In this document: piece by piece, positions 41,559-51,218 of the stretch
Position numbering within the stretch: position 1 is the stretch's first letter
How the letters are laid out: each line of letters starts with the position of its first letter
Source: Aminithiophilus ramosus
GTDB taxonomy: Bacteria; Synergistota; Synergistia; Synergistales; Aminithiophilaceae
Length of the DNA stretch: 64,000 nt
Reading direction: 5' to 3'
NCBI RefSeq assembly: GCF_018069705.1
Contig: NZ_CP072943.1
Span: forward strand, 930,001-994,000
Program-made: the position numbers and the translations under genes
The notes under the pieces: generated by a model
Told to the model about the DNA's origin: nothing
Seen by the model: the letters and a program-made list of their open reading frames with translations, nothing else
The model's database searches: none

Positions 41559-42710
41559 TTATTTCACGAGACCGGAGAGATCGAAGATGGGCAGAAGGAT
41601 GGCGACGACGACGAAGCCAACGGCCCCTCCGAGGAAGAGGATCAGCAGCGGCTCGACGAGGCTGGCCAGACGTTCCATCTGCGATTCGGCCGTCTCCCAG
41701 CTGTTCTCGGCGACCCGCTCCAGGGCCTCGGGAAGCTCCGATCCCATCTCTCCGATGCGCACGACGTAGACGACATCCTCGGGAAAACTCCCCTGCCGCT
41801 CCAGGGACTGGGCGAAACGATAGCCCTCGCGGACCCCCTGGGCCACGTCCTTCCATCTCTCCCGATCGCCGTCCATGGGAGCCGTCATCTGAATGGCCTG
41901 GACGAGGGGGATGCCCGACGAGACGAGCGTCGAGAGGTGGGAGAAGACGAGGGAGAGGGCGATCCGCTCCCTGAGCCCCCTCATGAAGGGAAGTTTCACC
42001 TTCACCCTCCCCCTCTGGACGAGGAGAAGAAGGACGAGGGTCCCCAGGAGGAGGGGAATCCAGAGGGCCTGGGCCCCGGCCGAGAGGGCCAAGAGAATCC
42101 GCGTCGGCACGGGGAGGGCCTGGCCGATGTCGGAAAAGAGGGCCGTCAGCCTGGGGACGACGTAGGTGAGGAGGAAGGCGATGACGCCCAGGCCGACGAC
42201 GACCATCACGGCCGGATAGACGAGGGCCGACTGGACCTTGCGCCGCAGCTGCTGCTCGGCCCTGTAGACTTCGGCTCCCTTGACGAGGATCTCCACCAGC
42301 GAGCCGCTGGACTCGCCCGACTCGACCATGCCGATGAGCCCCTCGCGGAAGACGGCCTGATCGCGCATGGCCGTGCCGAGACGGCGCCCTCCCTGAACGC
42401 CCTCGAGAAGAGCCCCGTAGGCCTCGCCGAGACGCCTGTCGGGCGTCTGGCGCCGGAGCATCTCGAGGGCCTCCGTGACGGGAAGGCCGCTTTTGAGGTA
42501 GGCGCTGAGGCTCTTGCAGAAGAGGACGTGGGAGGCCAGGGAAAGGGGCCGGCCCAACGCCCTTTTTCTGCGCTCCTCGGCGGCGATTTCGACGACGACG
42601 AGCCCCTGGAGGGCCAGCTCCCTCAGGGCCGCCTCCGACGAGGCCCCGTCGAGGCGCCCCCGCTTGAGGCGCCCTTCCCCGTCGTAGGCGCTGTAGCGGA
42701 AGGTCGTCAC
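41559..42710 (-). CDS. gspF: Type II secretion inner-membrane protein GspF
   Basis: A 383-residue protein with two GspF domains, three transmembrane helices and the family segments FCKSLSAYLKSGLPVTEAL and VRIGEMGSELPEALERVA. It is the platform protein contacting GspE. GTG 42710 overlaps the gspE stop. Confidence 0.93.
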   Translation of the reverse strand: MTTFRYSAYDGEGRLKRGRLDGASSEAALRELALQGLVVVEIAAEERRKRALGRPLSLASHVLFCKSLSAYLKSGLPVTEALEMLRRQTPDRRLGEAYGALLEGVQGGRRLGTAMRDQAVFREGLIGMVESGESSGSLVEILVKGAEVYRAEQQLRRKVQSALVYPAVMVVVGLGVIAFLLTYVVPRLTALFSDIGQALPVPTRILLALSAGAQALWIPLLLGTLVLLLLVQRGRVKVKLPFMRGLRERIALSLVFSHLSTLVSSGIPLVQAIQMTAPMDGDRERWKDVAQGVREGYRFAQSLERQGSFPEDVVYVVRIGEMGSELPEALERVAENSWETAESQMERLASLVEPLLILFLGGAVGFVVVAILLPIFDLSGLVK

Positions 42711-44188
42711 GACGGGTCCTCTCCCGTGACGCGCAGGACTTCCTCGGCGGAGGTGACGCCGGCGGCCACCTTCTCGAGACCCAGCCGCCAGAGGCTGACG
42801 AGGCCTCTCTCGACGGCGGCGCTCCGCAGGCGCGAGGCGGGCAGCGCCTGGGAGATGGCCTCGCGGGCCCCGTCGTCGACGACGAACTGCTCGTAGAGCC
42901 CCACCCGTCCCCGGTAGCCCGTGCCGCCGCAGTGCTCGCACCCGACGGCGCGCCAGTGGGACTCGAGGCCGTAGCGGCGAAGAAGGGGCGTGGCCGCCTC
43001 CTCGACGCGGCACCTGGGACAGAGACGGCGGACGAGACGCTGGGCCACGACGCCGTTGAGCGAGCCGGCCAGGAGGAAGGGCTCGACGCCCATGTCGATG
43101 AGGCGCGTCACGGCACTCGTCGAATCGTTGGTGTGGAGCGTCGAGAGGACGAGATGGCCCGTCAGCGCCGCCTGGACGCCGATGTGGGCCGTGTCGTAGT
43201 CGCGCATCTCGCCGATCATGATGATATCGGGGTCCTGGCGGAGAATCTCCCGGAGGGCCCCGGCGAAGGTGAGCCCCACCTTCTCGTTGACCTGGATCTG
43301 GGCCACGCCGGGGAGATCGTACTCGATGGGGTCCTCGACGGTGAGGACATTGACCTGGGGACGGGCCAGGGCCTGGAGGATGGCGTAGAGCGTCGTCGTC
43401 TTCCCCGACCCCGTCGGCCCCGTCAGGAGGATGATGCCGTGGGGCCTGGCGATGACCTCCTCCAGGACGGTCCTCTCCCTTTCGGCCATGCCCAGATGCT
43501 CCAGGGTCAGCAGTCCCTGCCCCTTGTCGAGGATGCGCAGGGCCAGCCGCTCGCCGTGCTGGGTCGGGATGGCGCCGACGCGGATGTCGATGGCGTGTCC
43601 CCCGACGGTGATGCCGATGCGGCCGTCCTGAGAGACGAAGCGCTCGGCGATGTCCATGCGGGCCATGACCTTGAGGCGGCTCGTCAGAGGGGCCTGATGG
43701 CCCTTGGGAAGACGGAGGCGGTCGCGGAGGACGCCGTCGACGCGGAAGCGGACGAGGACGCTCTCCTCGTAGGGCTCGATGTGGATGTCGGTGACGCGCT
43801 CCCGGATCGCCTCGGCGATGAGACCGTTGACGAGGCGGATGATGGGGACGTCGACGGAGTCGCTCAGGACGTCCTCGCGGGCCAGGTCGGCCAGATCGTC
43901 GACGCCCTCGACGGCGTCGACGTCCTCTTCGGCGAGACCGCTGCGCAGGTCGTAGAGGGCCCGGAGAAGGCCGTCGATGGCCTCTCTCCTGTGGATCTCC
44001 ACCTCGACGGGCAGCCCCAGCGAGGCCCCCAGGATCTGGGCCTGGGGGAAGGCTTCGAGGGAGACGGCGCCGACGATGAGCAGCTCCCCCTCGCGTCTCA
44101 GGGGAACGATGCCCTGCTGGCGCAGCGTGTCGAGGCTGAGCGCCTCAGGCAGAAAGGGAAGGACCTGAGAGGGCTCGGGCAGGGTCAC
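42707..44188 (-). CDS. gspE: Type II secretion ATPase GspE
   Basis: A 493-residue traffic ATPase with Walker A GPTGSGKTTT (257 onward), the Asp box VEDPIEYDLPG, Walker B-type IMIGEMRDYDTA, the His box and a four-cysteine zinc site (CPRC...CEHC). It powers pseudopilus assembly in the cytoplasm. GTG 44188 overlaps the gspD stop. Confidence 0.95.
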   Translation of the reverse strand: MTLPEPSQVLPFLPEALSLDTLRQQGIVPLRREGELLIVGAVSLEAFPQAQILGASLGLPVEVEIHRREAIDGLLRALYDLRSGLAEEDVDAVEGVDDLADLAREDVLSDSVDVPIIRLVNGLIAEAIRERVTDIHIEPYEESVLVRFRVDGVLRDRLRLPKGHQAPLTSRLKVMARMDIAERFVSQDGRIGITVGGHAIDIRVGAIPTQHGERLALRILDKGQGLLTLEHLGMAERERTVLEEVIARPHGIILLTGPTGSGKTTTLYAILQALARPQVNVLTVEDPIEYDLPGVAQIQVNEKVGLTFAGALREILRQDPDIIMIGEMRDYDTAHIGVQAALTGHLVLSTLHTNDSTSAVTRLIDMGVEPFLLAGSLNGVVAQRLVRRLCPRCRVEEAATPLLRRYGLESHWRAVGCEHCGGTGYRGRVGLYEQFVVDDGAREAISQALPASRLRSAAVERGLVSLWRLGLEKVAAGVTSAEEVLRVTGEDPS

Positions 44189-46149
44189 AGATTCTTCACC
44201 GCCTCACGGTAGAGGGACTCGAAGCGGTCCTGGAGCTCCTTCTCGGCCTGGGTCTTGCCGCCGTGCTCCTCGCCGCCCATGATGCGCTTCGTGGCCGCTC
44301 CGGCCATCTCGGGCGTCTCGAGGATCTCCGGCGTCAGGAGAAGGATCAGCTCCACCTTCTCCTTCTGCTTCGACGTGGTGGTGAAGAGATTGCCCAGAAG
44401 GGGAATGTAGGAGAGGCCGGGGACGCGGTTCTTGAGGAACTTCTCCGACTCGGTGATGAGGCCGCCCAGGACGATGGTGTCTCCGTTGCGGACGAGGACG
44501 GAGGTCTTGATCTCCCGCTTGGCCGTCACGGGCGTATCCGACGTCTGGGCCGTCAGGACGTCCTCGGTGCGCTGCTCGATGTCGAGGGCCACCAGATTGC
44601 CGCTGCGGACGTGGGGCGTCACCTTGAGGACGATCCCCGTGTCCTTGTACTCGTAGCTGTTCTGGACCGCCGAGGGGTTGGTGATGTCGGAGTTCTTCGA
44701 CGTCAGCTGAGGAATGACCTGGCCCACCTGGAGCTGGCTCTCCATGTTGTCGGTGCACATGAGGCGGGGCATGGAGAGGACGTTGATGGCGTCGTGCTTG
44801 TTGAGCATGTTGATCGACGTGTAGAGAAGGCCCTTCGTCTCGGTGTTGGTGACCTTATAGGTTTCGCCGTCCCTTGGCAGAAACTCCTCTTTCGTCGTCA
44901 GATCCGTGAAGTAGTCGATGATCGACGACGGTACGGACGTGTTGCCCAGCTGGATCTGGCCTCCCAGGATGGCGTCGCCTCCCAGCTCGGCGCCGCCGTA
45001 GGCCGCCCAGTCGATGCCGGCGCTGTTGAGGCGCGTCAGGTTCACCTCGGCGATGAGGCCTCGGAGGAGGACCTGCTTGGGCTGGGTGTCGAGGGCCTCG
45101 ATGATCTTGAGGAGCTCCTCGTACTGGCTGGGAGGGGCGGCGAAGATGAGGCTGTTCGTGGCCGTGTCGGCCACGACGGTGTTGGGGATCTTCCCCTCCT
45201 TGTCGGCCTCGAGACGAGCCGCCACGGCCAGAAGCTGGCTCAGCTGCTCCGCCACAGCCGTGGCGTCGGCGTTCTGGAGCTTGTAGATGTGGAACTCGCC
45301 CGACCGGGCCGGCACGTCCAGCTCGCTGACGACGCGCCCCGCCTCGGCCAGGGCGGCGCTGTCGCCGACGATGACGAGTTTGCGGCTGGCCTCGTCGGCG
45401 GCGACGAAGATGCCGAAAAGGGGCGAGTTCTGCTCCTTCGAGAGGAGGGTCAGGTGCTGGGCGATGACCTTGGGCGACCCGCTGACGATGGGGAGGGCCA
45501 GGCTGACCTTGACGCTCTCGGGCGAGTCGACGGCGCGGATGACGCCCACGGCCTGCTGGACGAGGGAGGAGAGCCCCGAGAGGACGACGCCGTTGCCCGA
45601 GAGGAGGGGGACGATGCCGATGCCCTTGCCGATGGAGGTCTGGACGGCGTTGACGACGAAGGAGGCCGAGACGTAATCGAGGGGGACGAGCTGGACCACC
45701 GTCTGGTCGCCCGAGCCGGGGCCGACGCGTCCCTTGCGGACGATCTGGTCCGAGCTGGGGCCCTTGCTGGCCGGGACGAGCTTGCTGTAGCCGCTGTATC
45801 CCTGAAGGGAGAGGCCGTTCATCTCCAAGACGGAGACCATGAGGACCCGGGCCTGCTCGAGCGAGACCGACCGGGGGGAGACGACGGTCACCGTTCCCTT
45901 GACGGCGGGATCGACGAGGATGTTCTCCTGGAGGAGTTCGGTCATGAAGCGCATGAATTTGATGATGTCGAGGTCCTTGAAGTTGAGCTGGACCCGCCCC
46001 GAATCGCGCATGACCCGAGCCGCCTCGATGAGATTCTGTTCCGTCAGTTCGGCGTCGTCCGCGGGAAGATCTTCCGCCGCCAGGGGGCCGGGAAGGGCCA
46101 GAAGGGCCACGACCAGGCAAAGATAGAGAAAAAGCCTCGTGCCTCGCAT
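44185..46149 (-). CDS. gspD: Type II secretion secretin GspD
   Basis: A 654-residue outer-membrane secretin. ATG 46149 is chosen (GGAGG 7 nt upstream); it opens with a signal peptide ending near AALAAED-like PLAAED. N0-N3 domains follow, and the secretin domain ends with VPGLSYIPLLGNLFTTT and ILLLTPEILETP. It forms the outer-membrane channel, which shows that the cell is diderm. No pilotin is visible. Confidence 0.95.
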   Translation of the reverse strand: MRGTRLFLYLCLVVALLALPGPLAAEDLPADDAELTEQNLIEAARVMRDSGRVQLNFKDLDIIKFMRFMTELLQENILVDPAVKGTVTVVSPRSVSLEQARVLMVSVLEMNGLSLQGYSGYSKLVPASKGPSSDQIVRKGRVGPGSGDQTVVQLVPLDYVSASFVVNAVQTSIGKGIGIVPLLSGNGVVLSGLSSLVQQAVGVIRAVDSPESVKVSLALPIVSGSPKVIAQHLTLLSKEQNSPLFGIFVAADEASRKLVIVGDSAALAEAGRVVSELDVPARSGEFHIYKLQNADATAVAEQLSQLLAVAARLEADKEGKIPNTVVADTATNSLIFAAPPSQYEELLKIIEALDTQPKQVLLRGLIAEVNLTRLNSAGIDWAAYGGAELGGDAILGGQIQLGNTSVPSSIIDYFTDLTTKEEFLPRDGETYKVTNTETKGLLYTSINMLNKHDAINVLSMPRLMCTDNMESQLQVGQVIPQLTSKNSDITNPSAVQNSYEYKDTGIVLKVTPHVRSGNLVALDIEQRTEDVLTAQTSDTPVTAKREIKTSVLVRNGDTIVLGGLITESEKFLKNRVPGLSYIPLLGNLFTTTSKQKEKVELILLLTPEILETPEMAGAATKRIMGGEEHGGKTQAEKELQDRFESLYREAVKNL

Positions 46150-46169
46150 CGAAAAACCTCCGTCTCGCT

Positions 46170-46493
46170 CTAAGGTATGCATAATGTCATCGATCGCCCT
46201 TTGTACTGAAGGCGGAGCAGACCGTACTGGGCCGTCCAGAGCCCCTCGAGGAGCTCTCTCGTGACGGGCCGGACCTCCCAGGCCAGGTCACCCTCGGAAC
46301 CGGACGACGGAAGGTCGCCGGCCAGGGCCCGGACCTGAAGGGCCCTGGCTCCGTCGAGAAAGTCGCGCTGAAGGCGCACCTCGGCCAGGCTTCTCTGGGA
46401 CATGGCCACGAGCCGCAGCGCCCCCGTGGCCGACAGGGCCAGGATGGCCACGGCGACGAGAACTTCCAGAAGGGTGAATCCCCGGGAGGCCAC
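46170..46493 (-). CDS. GspI-like minor pseudopilin
   Basis: A 107-residue prepilin-like protein starting MASRGFTLLEVLVAVAILAL (G/F cleavage, Glu5). Its size and its place between gspC and gspD suggest GspI. GTG 46493 follows the gspC stop by 1 bp. Confidence 0.8.
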   Translation of the reverse strand: MASRGFTLLEVLVAVAILALSATGALRLVAMSQRSLAEVRLQRDFLDGARALQVRALAGDLPSSGSEGDLAWEVRPVTRELLEGLWTAQYGLLRLQYKGRSMTLCIP

Positions 46494-46494
46494 G

Positions 46495-47430
46495 TCACTT
46501 CACCGTGTAGCTCAACTCGACGGGCTGGCCGCCGCGGAGGACGGAGACGTCGAAGCGCGATCCCCCCATGAGAGAGGAGATGGCGTTGGCCACGTCGTTC
46601 ATGTTCTGGATCTGAACGCCGTTGACGGACTGGATGACATCGCCCCGCGAGACGCCGAGCTGACGGAGAATGCTGTCGTCGCGGATGTAGCGCACCTCGA
46701 TGCCGGCGGCCGAGCCGTCCTGAACGTGGGGCTGGAGACGGATCTTGCGCAGCTCCTCGAAGGGGTTCATGAGGAGGTTGTTGACGAGATCCCTGTCGAC
46801 GGCCCCCTCCTTACCGGGGGCGGCGGCCGTGACGGAGAGGGCGGCCGGTTCGGGAGCGGGCGCGGGACGGGCCGCCCTGGCGGGAGGGGCAACGGCAACG
46901 GCCTTGGCGAACTCCAGCGTCAGGACGAGGAGGTCTCCCTCTGCGCCCCGGAAGAGGGCCCGACCGGGCTCGACGTCGGTCAGCTCGTAGCCCTGGGCCG
47001 TCTGGCCGCGGAGGATGAGCCGCACCGTCTCCCCGACGAGGACGAAGGCCCCCTCGGGTGGCAGGGTGCCGACGAGACGGGCCTTTCGGAAGGAGGCCCG
47101 ATCGGGCTCCGCGGCGGCGGGAGTCCGATCCTGGAGGGCGATCTGCCTTTCGACGCCGAAGGGGTTGGCCTCGACGAAGGCCTTCAACCCTTCGGCGAGG
47201 GGATCGCCCGATGGAAGGGTCCCGACGGAGCTCTCCCGGAGGGCCCAGGTGTGAATGCCGTCGAGGAGGCGCTGTCTGAGGGCGATCTCGACGGCCCGGG
47301 CGCCGACGGAGCCGACGATGACGCCGGCGACGGCGACGGCCAGAGGAAGGGCCAGCCGTCTCCCCCAGAGGAGGAGGGCACTCCGTGCCGACCCCGAGAT
47401 CCGGGGCGGGGAGAGGCGGAGACGTCTCAT
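46495..47430 (-). CDS. gspC: Type II secretion protein GspC with PDZ domain
   Basis: A 311-residue protein: one transmembrane helix (about 25-45), the homology region (VGTLPPEGAFVLVG) and a C-terminal PDZ domain (LRQLGVSRGDVIQSVNGVQI). GspC couples inner-membrane platform and secretin. ATG 47430 overlaps the gspN stop (ATGA). Confidence 0.88.
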   Translation of the reverse strand: MRRLRLSPPRISGSARSALLLWGRRLALPLAVAVAGVIVGSVGARAVEIALRQRLLDGIHTWALRESSVGTLPSGDPLAEGLKAFVEANPFGVERQIALQDRTPAAAEPDRASFRKARLVGTLPPEGAFVLVGETVRLILRGQTAQGYELTDVEPGRALFRGAEGDLLVLTLEFAKAVAVAPPARAARPAPAPEPAALSVTAAAPGKEGAVDRDLVNNLLMNPFEELRKIRLQPHVQDGSAAGIEVRYIRDDSILRQLGVSRGDVIQSVNGVQIQNMNDVANAISSLMGGSRFDVSVLRGGQPVELSYTVK

Positions 47431-48023
47431 GGCCGGGTCACCTTCCATCGTCCTTCGCCCTCTTTCTTGATGGGCAGCAGGGCCCGAAGTCCCGTAAGGA
47501 CCGGGTCCAGTTCGGCAGGGGCGCCGATGTCGAGGGAGGCCCGCGTCAGAGCGGACGAGGTCGGGTCGAAGGAGAAGGCGCCTTTGACGGAGAGGGGGCC
47601 GGACAGGTCGACGTCGAAGACGTCGACGGACCGGGGTCGGGCCTTCAGGAGCAGGCGCCCGGCGTTCCACGAGGCGCGATGGCCCTGAAGGAGGATCAGG
47701 TCGCCGGGACCGACGGCGAGGTCCACCGCCAGGGATCGGCTCAGGATAGAGGAGAGCGGATCGAGACGCCCCTCGACGAGGGCGGCGTTCACCTTCAGGA
47801 AGGGGTGGGAGAGGGAGAGACCTCGGGCGAGGAAGAGGGGACGGAGCCCCCCCCGGCCCGAGACTTCGAGGGCCGTCATCTCCACCCCCTGGCGCTCCAG
47901 ATGGCGGGCCGTCTCGTCGAAAAGGGCCTGGGCCGCCTGATTCCAGGGGAAGAAGAGCCAAAGGCCGGCTCCAAGGCCCAGGAGGAAGAGCGAAAGGAGG
48001 AAAAAGACGCGGACGACCTTCAT
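47427..48023 (-). CDS. GspN-like protein
   Basis: A 198-residue protein with an N-terminal transmembrane helix (FFLLSLFLLGLGAGLWLFF) and a beta-rich periplasmic part; position between gspM and gspC and the general pattern (VEGRLDPLSS, VDVFDVDLSGPLSVKG) fit GspN. Function of GspN is auxiliary and unclear. It overlaps both neighbours by 4 bp. Confidence 0.7.
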   Translation of the reverse strand: MKVVRVFFLLSLFLLGLGAGLWLFFPWNQAAQALFDETARHLERQGVEMTALEVSGRGGLRPLFLARGLSLSHPFLKVNAALVEGRLDPLSSILSRSLAVDLAVGPGDLILLQGHRASWNAGRLLLKARPRSVDVFDVDLSGPLSVKGAFSFDPTSSALTRASLDIGAPAELDPVLTGLRALLPIKKEGEGRWKVTRP

Positions 48024-48517
48024 CGCCGTTCCCCCCCGACGAGGATCGAACAGGAGAAGCGCTTCGTCTCCCCCTGAGGGACGGAGCGGAGTTCGGCCGA
48101 GAGAGGGGGAAGGTCCTTCCTCTCCAGTTCCTGGAGGAGCGTCGCCAGCTCCTCGCCGTAGAGGCGCTCCAACTGAAGCGTCGCCCCGGCGGCGCCGGCC
48201 GAAAGCTGGACGAGGCGGTCCTTGACGCCGACCTGATCGATGAGGGACGAGAGGATCGAGAGGATGTCGCCGGAGGGAGCCTTTTTCGTCTCCTGTCGGG
48301 GCTGGTTGCGGTAGCTCCGGACGACCTGGGCCAGACGGCGGAAGCGATCCTCCTGAAGGATCATGCGGCTTCTGAGATCGCCGGCCTCTCCCCAGAGGCT
48401 GATGGCCGTCAGCCAGAGGGCCGCTCCCAGAAGCAGAAAAAGGACCGATCTCCGGGCCTGTCTGTCGGTCCGGAGCCAGTCGAAGCCTTTGCGCAGATGA
48501 CGTTCCAGGGCACTCAT
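48020..48517 (-). CDS. GspM-like protein
   Basis: A 165-residue bitopic protein with one helix near residue 25-45, a short coiled coil and a small ferredoxin-like C-terminal domain. It fits GspM by size and by its place after gspL. ATG 48517 overlaps the gspL stop. Confidence 0.72.
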   Translation of the reverse strand: MSALERHLRKGFDWLRTDRQARRSVLFLLLGAALWLTAISLWGEAGDLRSRMILQEDRFRRLAQVVRSYRNQPRQETKKAPSGDILSILSSLIDQVGVKDRLVQLSAGAAGATLQLERLYGEELATLLQELERKDLPPLSAELRSVPQGETKRFSCSILVGGERR

Positions 48518-49683
48518 GGCTGTTCCCACCTCAGAGAGAGGGAGAAGCGCAGCTTCCCCCCCGGAGTCTGCTGAATGTCGCCCAGTCGCGAATCCAGTCC
48601 CTGCGTCTTCAGGCGGGCCTGAAGGCCCTCGATGTCCCGGACGTCAGGGGCGGCGCCGACGACGTCGGCCCCGAAAGCATTATAGCGCAGCGTCTCGAGC
48701 GTGACGTCGACGGGGGCCCCGCCGGAGCTCCAGGATTCTCCGACGAGGGAGAGGATCTCGGCCAGGGAGGGACCGGCGTTTCCCCCCGGGGAAGTCATGA
48801 GCCGGGCCCGGGCCTGGCTGAGGGGATCGCGGAGGACGCCGTCGTCGCCGAAGGTCTCCCGGTAGAGGGACTCGGAGCGCCTCTGGATGTCCCGGAGGTC
48901 GGCCCTGAAAAGGAAGAGGAAGGAGGCCGCCAGGAGAGAGGCGGCGAGCCCCGTGGCGGCGACGGCCCAGCCGGCCCTCCGGACGAGGGAGAGAAGCCTG
49001 TCGGCCCTCAGGGCGGCATCGATGGCCTGGCCCGAGAGATCGACGCCGTAGAGGCGATGGGAAGGATCGAGAAGCTTCAGGGCGCCCTCGCGAAGAAGGG
49101 CAAGGGCCCGAGGCTCGTCGGCGACGAGGTCGGCCGAGACGATCGAGGCCTCCGCGTCGCCGAGGAACTGGCGCAGCCAGGCGACTTCGGCCTCCATGTC
49201 CCGTCTGTCGCGGGGCTGGCAGCGCAGGGCCAGAGGCTGGCCATCGCCGAGGGCGACGCTGTAGAGGTGGTCGCCATCGCCGAGCAGGGCGCCGTCGCCG
49301 CCCAAAGCGGCCAGGGCCAGGACGGCCGGAACGAGGCGGACCTCCCTGCCGTTGGCGGGCGGAGCCCACTGGCTCCTCTCCCCCCTCGAGACGAGCCAGG
49401 CGACGCCGCGGCTCTTCTTCCCCTCGCTCGCCGTGACAAGGGGAAGGAGGTCCAGCCCCCCTCCGGCGAGGAAGGGCTGAAGGCGCAGTCTGAGAGCCTC
49501 GCGAATCTGCCCCAGGTTGGAGAGGGGCAGCTCGAAGGGGTGAACGGCCACGGTCCGAAAGGGGCAGAGGACGAGGAGGCTCCCCTTCCCCTCCGAAGGG
49601 GACGGGAGATTCCGGGAGCCCTCTCCGGTGAGCTCGAGAAGAAGGTCCTTGCGGGCGAGGCATATCTTGGGCACGTCGGCCAT
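48514..49683 (-). CDS. GspL-like protein
   Basis: A 389-residue protein with a cytoplasmic actin-like part (1-235), a transmembrane helix (AVAATGLAASLLAASFLFLF) and a periplasmic domain. GspL recruits GspE. The match to classical GspL is by architecture and order. Confidence 0.75.
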   Translation of the reverse strand: MADVPKICLARKDLLLELTGEGSRNLPSPSEGKGSLLVLCPFRTVAVHPFELPLSNLGQIREALRLRLQPFLAGGGLDLLPLVTASEGKKSRGVAWLVSRGERSQWAPPANGREVRLVPAVLALAALGGDGALLGDGDHLYSVALGDGQPLALRCQPRDRRDMEAEVAWLRQFLGDAEASIVSADLVADEPRALALLREGALKLLDPSHRLYGVDLSGQAIDAALRADRLLSLVRRAGWAVAATGLAASLLAASFLFLFRADLRDIQRRSESLYRETFGDDGVLRDPLSQARARLMTSPGGNAGPSLAEILSLVGESWSSGGAPVDVTLETLRYNAFGADVVGAAPDVRDIEGLQARLKTQGLDSRLGDIQQTPGGKLRFSLSLRWEQP

Positions 49684-49686
49684 GGT

Positions 49687-50616
49687 CTAACGCTCCTTCC
49701 AGAGAAGAATATCCGCCGCTTTGCCCCGTTTCCGGAGAACGACTTCATAGTGGAGCTGGGCTCCCGAGAGAAGCTGAACCTCCACCTGGGCCCGGAAGGT
49801 CTCGCTCTTGAACCCGAGAAGGTTCGACAGGCGCGGAAGAGCCGCGTCGGCGACGCCGCCCCTCGATTTGAGCTCCTCCATGGAGGTGAAGGGCGTCTTC
49901 CGACGCGCTTCGACGACGGACCGGGCCCTGTCGGAGGTGAAGGTATCGTCGAGGACGGTCAGCACGTCCGCCTCGGCCACGTTGACGTTGATCCTGTTCC
50001 CTCCCCAGGGAGAGAGAAAATGGACGAGGCCGGGACGTCCCCGCGAGGGGTCTCCGTAGAGGACCTTCTCGTCGACGCCGGGGCAGGCCAGAAGTTCCGA
50101 GAGATCGGCCGGGATCCGGTTGGGGTAGGCCTCTCTCTCCATTCCTCCCAGGCGGGGGGCGACGTTGCCGTCCATGAAATCGAGGACGACCTGTTCCAGA
50201 TCGGTTCTCTCCAGGCGTTCCCAGATGCGGCGCCAGGGCTGCTCCATCTCGAGGCGCAGCGTCTCTCCGTCAGGCAGGAACAGGGCCGACAGGGAGATCT
50301 TGTCGTCGCCGGGGAGGAAGGAGACGACGGCGACGCCGATTTCCTCGACGGGAATGACGTGGGTGCCGAACCAGAGCTCGTCGAGACCGTCGTAGTCGTT
50401 GGTGTCGAAGGCGAGACCCGCCGCGAGTTGGCGCGTGGCGATGTAGGCCAGGCTCCGGGCCGTCAGCGACTCTCGCTCCCGCTCGATCTGCCTCACCTGG
50501 CCTCGGACGAACCAGGCGAGCCCCGTCGAGGCGCCGAGAAGAACCATGACGGAAAAGAGGACGGCGACGAGGATGAAGCCGGGCCGTCTAGCGCGTCTGA
50601 GGGAGCCAGTCCTCAT
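49687..50616 (-). CDS. GspK-like minor pseudopilin
   Basis: About 309 residues: a prepilin-like start PGFILVAVLFSVMVLLGAST in which the Glu5 position is absent (GFILVAVL), as is typical for GspK, then a large helical domain (VAEADVLTVLDD). It caps the pseudopilus tip with GspI and GspJ. The start (50616 or 50628) overlaps the gspJ end. Confidence 0.82.
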   Translation of the reverse strand: MRTGSLRRARRPGFILVAVLFSVMVLLGASTGLAWFVRGQVRQIERERESLTARSLAYIATRQLAAGLAFDTNDYDGLDELWFGTHVIPVEEIGVAVVSFLPGDDKISLSALFLPDGETLRLEMEQPWRRIWERLERTDLEQVVLDFMDGNVAPRLGGMEREAYPNRIPADLSELLACPGVDEKVLYGDPSRGRPGLVHFLSPWGGNRINVNVAEADVLTVLDDTFTSDRARSVVEARRKTPFTSMEELKSRGGVADAALPRLSNLLGFKSETFRAQVEVQLLSGAQLHYEVVLRKRGKAADILLWKER

Positions 50617-51208
50617 AGAGGTTTTCAACCTCCCCTCGAGTCAGAGTCAGCCTGAGGGCCCGCGGAAGGGGGCCTGAATACTCGTCGACCCACTGGTTTC
50701 CGTTCAGGAGGGTCACCCTCAGCCCGTCGAGGCCCTGGAGGACGAGCTGCCCCTCTTCGTCGGCGAGGGCAGCCACGTTGATCTCCGACGGGAGGGCGCC
50801 GGGCAGGATCCAGCGCATCAGGGAGTTCTCGTAGGCCCGGCTTCCGCCCAGGCGGTAGACGACGGTCCCCGCGGCCCTTCCCTGTCGCAGCGGAGCGACG
50901 CTCCAGAAAAGAAGGGCGTCATCGGCCCTGCCCCCGAAGCGATCGTGGCGGACGAGCCGCACGGCCGGCTCCTTGGGCGGCTGCTGATACTGGCGCATGT
51001 CGCCGACGATGCGGGCCGAGGCGAGGCGAAGTCCGGCCTCGGCTCCGAAGGATCCCTCCAGGTCGCGGAGAACGCCGACGGTGTGGATCAGGGGCGTGAA
51101 GGCCGTGACGGCGATCAGCCCCGCCAGGGCCGCGACGACGAGGATCTCGACGAGGGTGAAGCCCTCACGGAGACGGGCCACCCCGGACTTTCCCGATCGG
51201 GTCACCAT
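50588..51208 (-). CDS. GspJ-like minor pseudopilin
   Basis: About 206 residues with leader REGFTLVEILVVAALAGLIA (G/F, Glu5) and a mixed globular part. Order ligase-gspJ-gspK-gspL fits GspJ. The ATG at 51208 has a poor ribosome site, so it may depend on coupling to the gene 10 bp upstream. Confidence 0.78.
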   Translation of the reverse strand: MVTRSGKSGVARLREGFTLVEILVVAALAGLIAVTAFTPLIHTVGVLRDLEGSFGAEAGLRLASARIVGDMRQYQQPPKEPAVRLVRHDRFGGRADDALLFWSVAPLRQGRAAGTVVYRLGGSRAYENSLMRWILPGALPSEINVAALADEEGQLVLQGLDGLRVTLLNGNQWVDEYSGPLPRALRLTLTRGEVENLYEDWLPQTR

Positions 51209-51218
51209 GGAGACACGG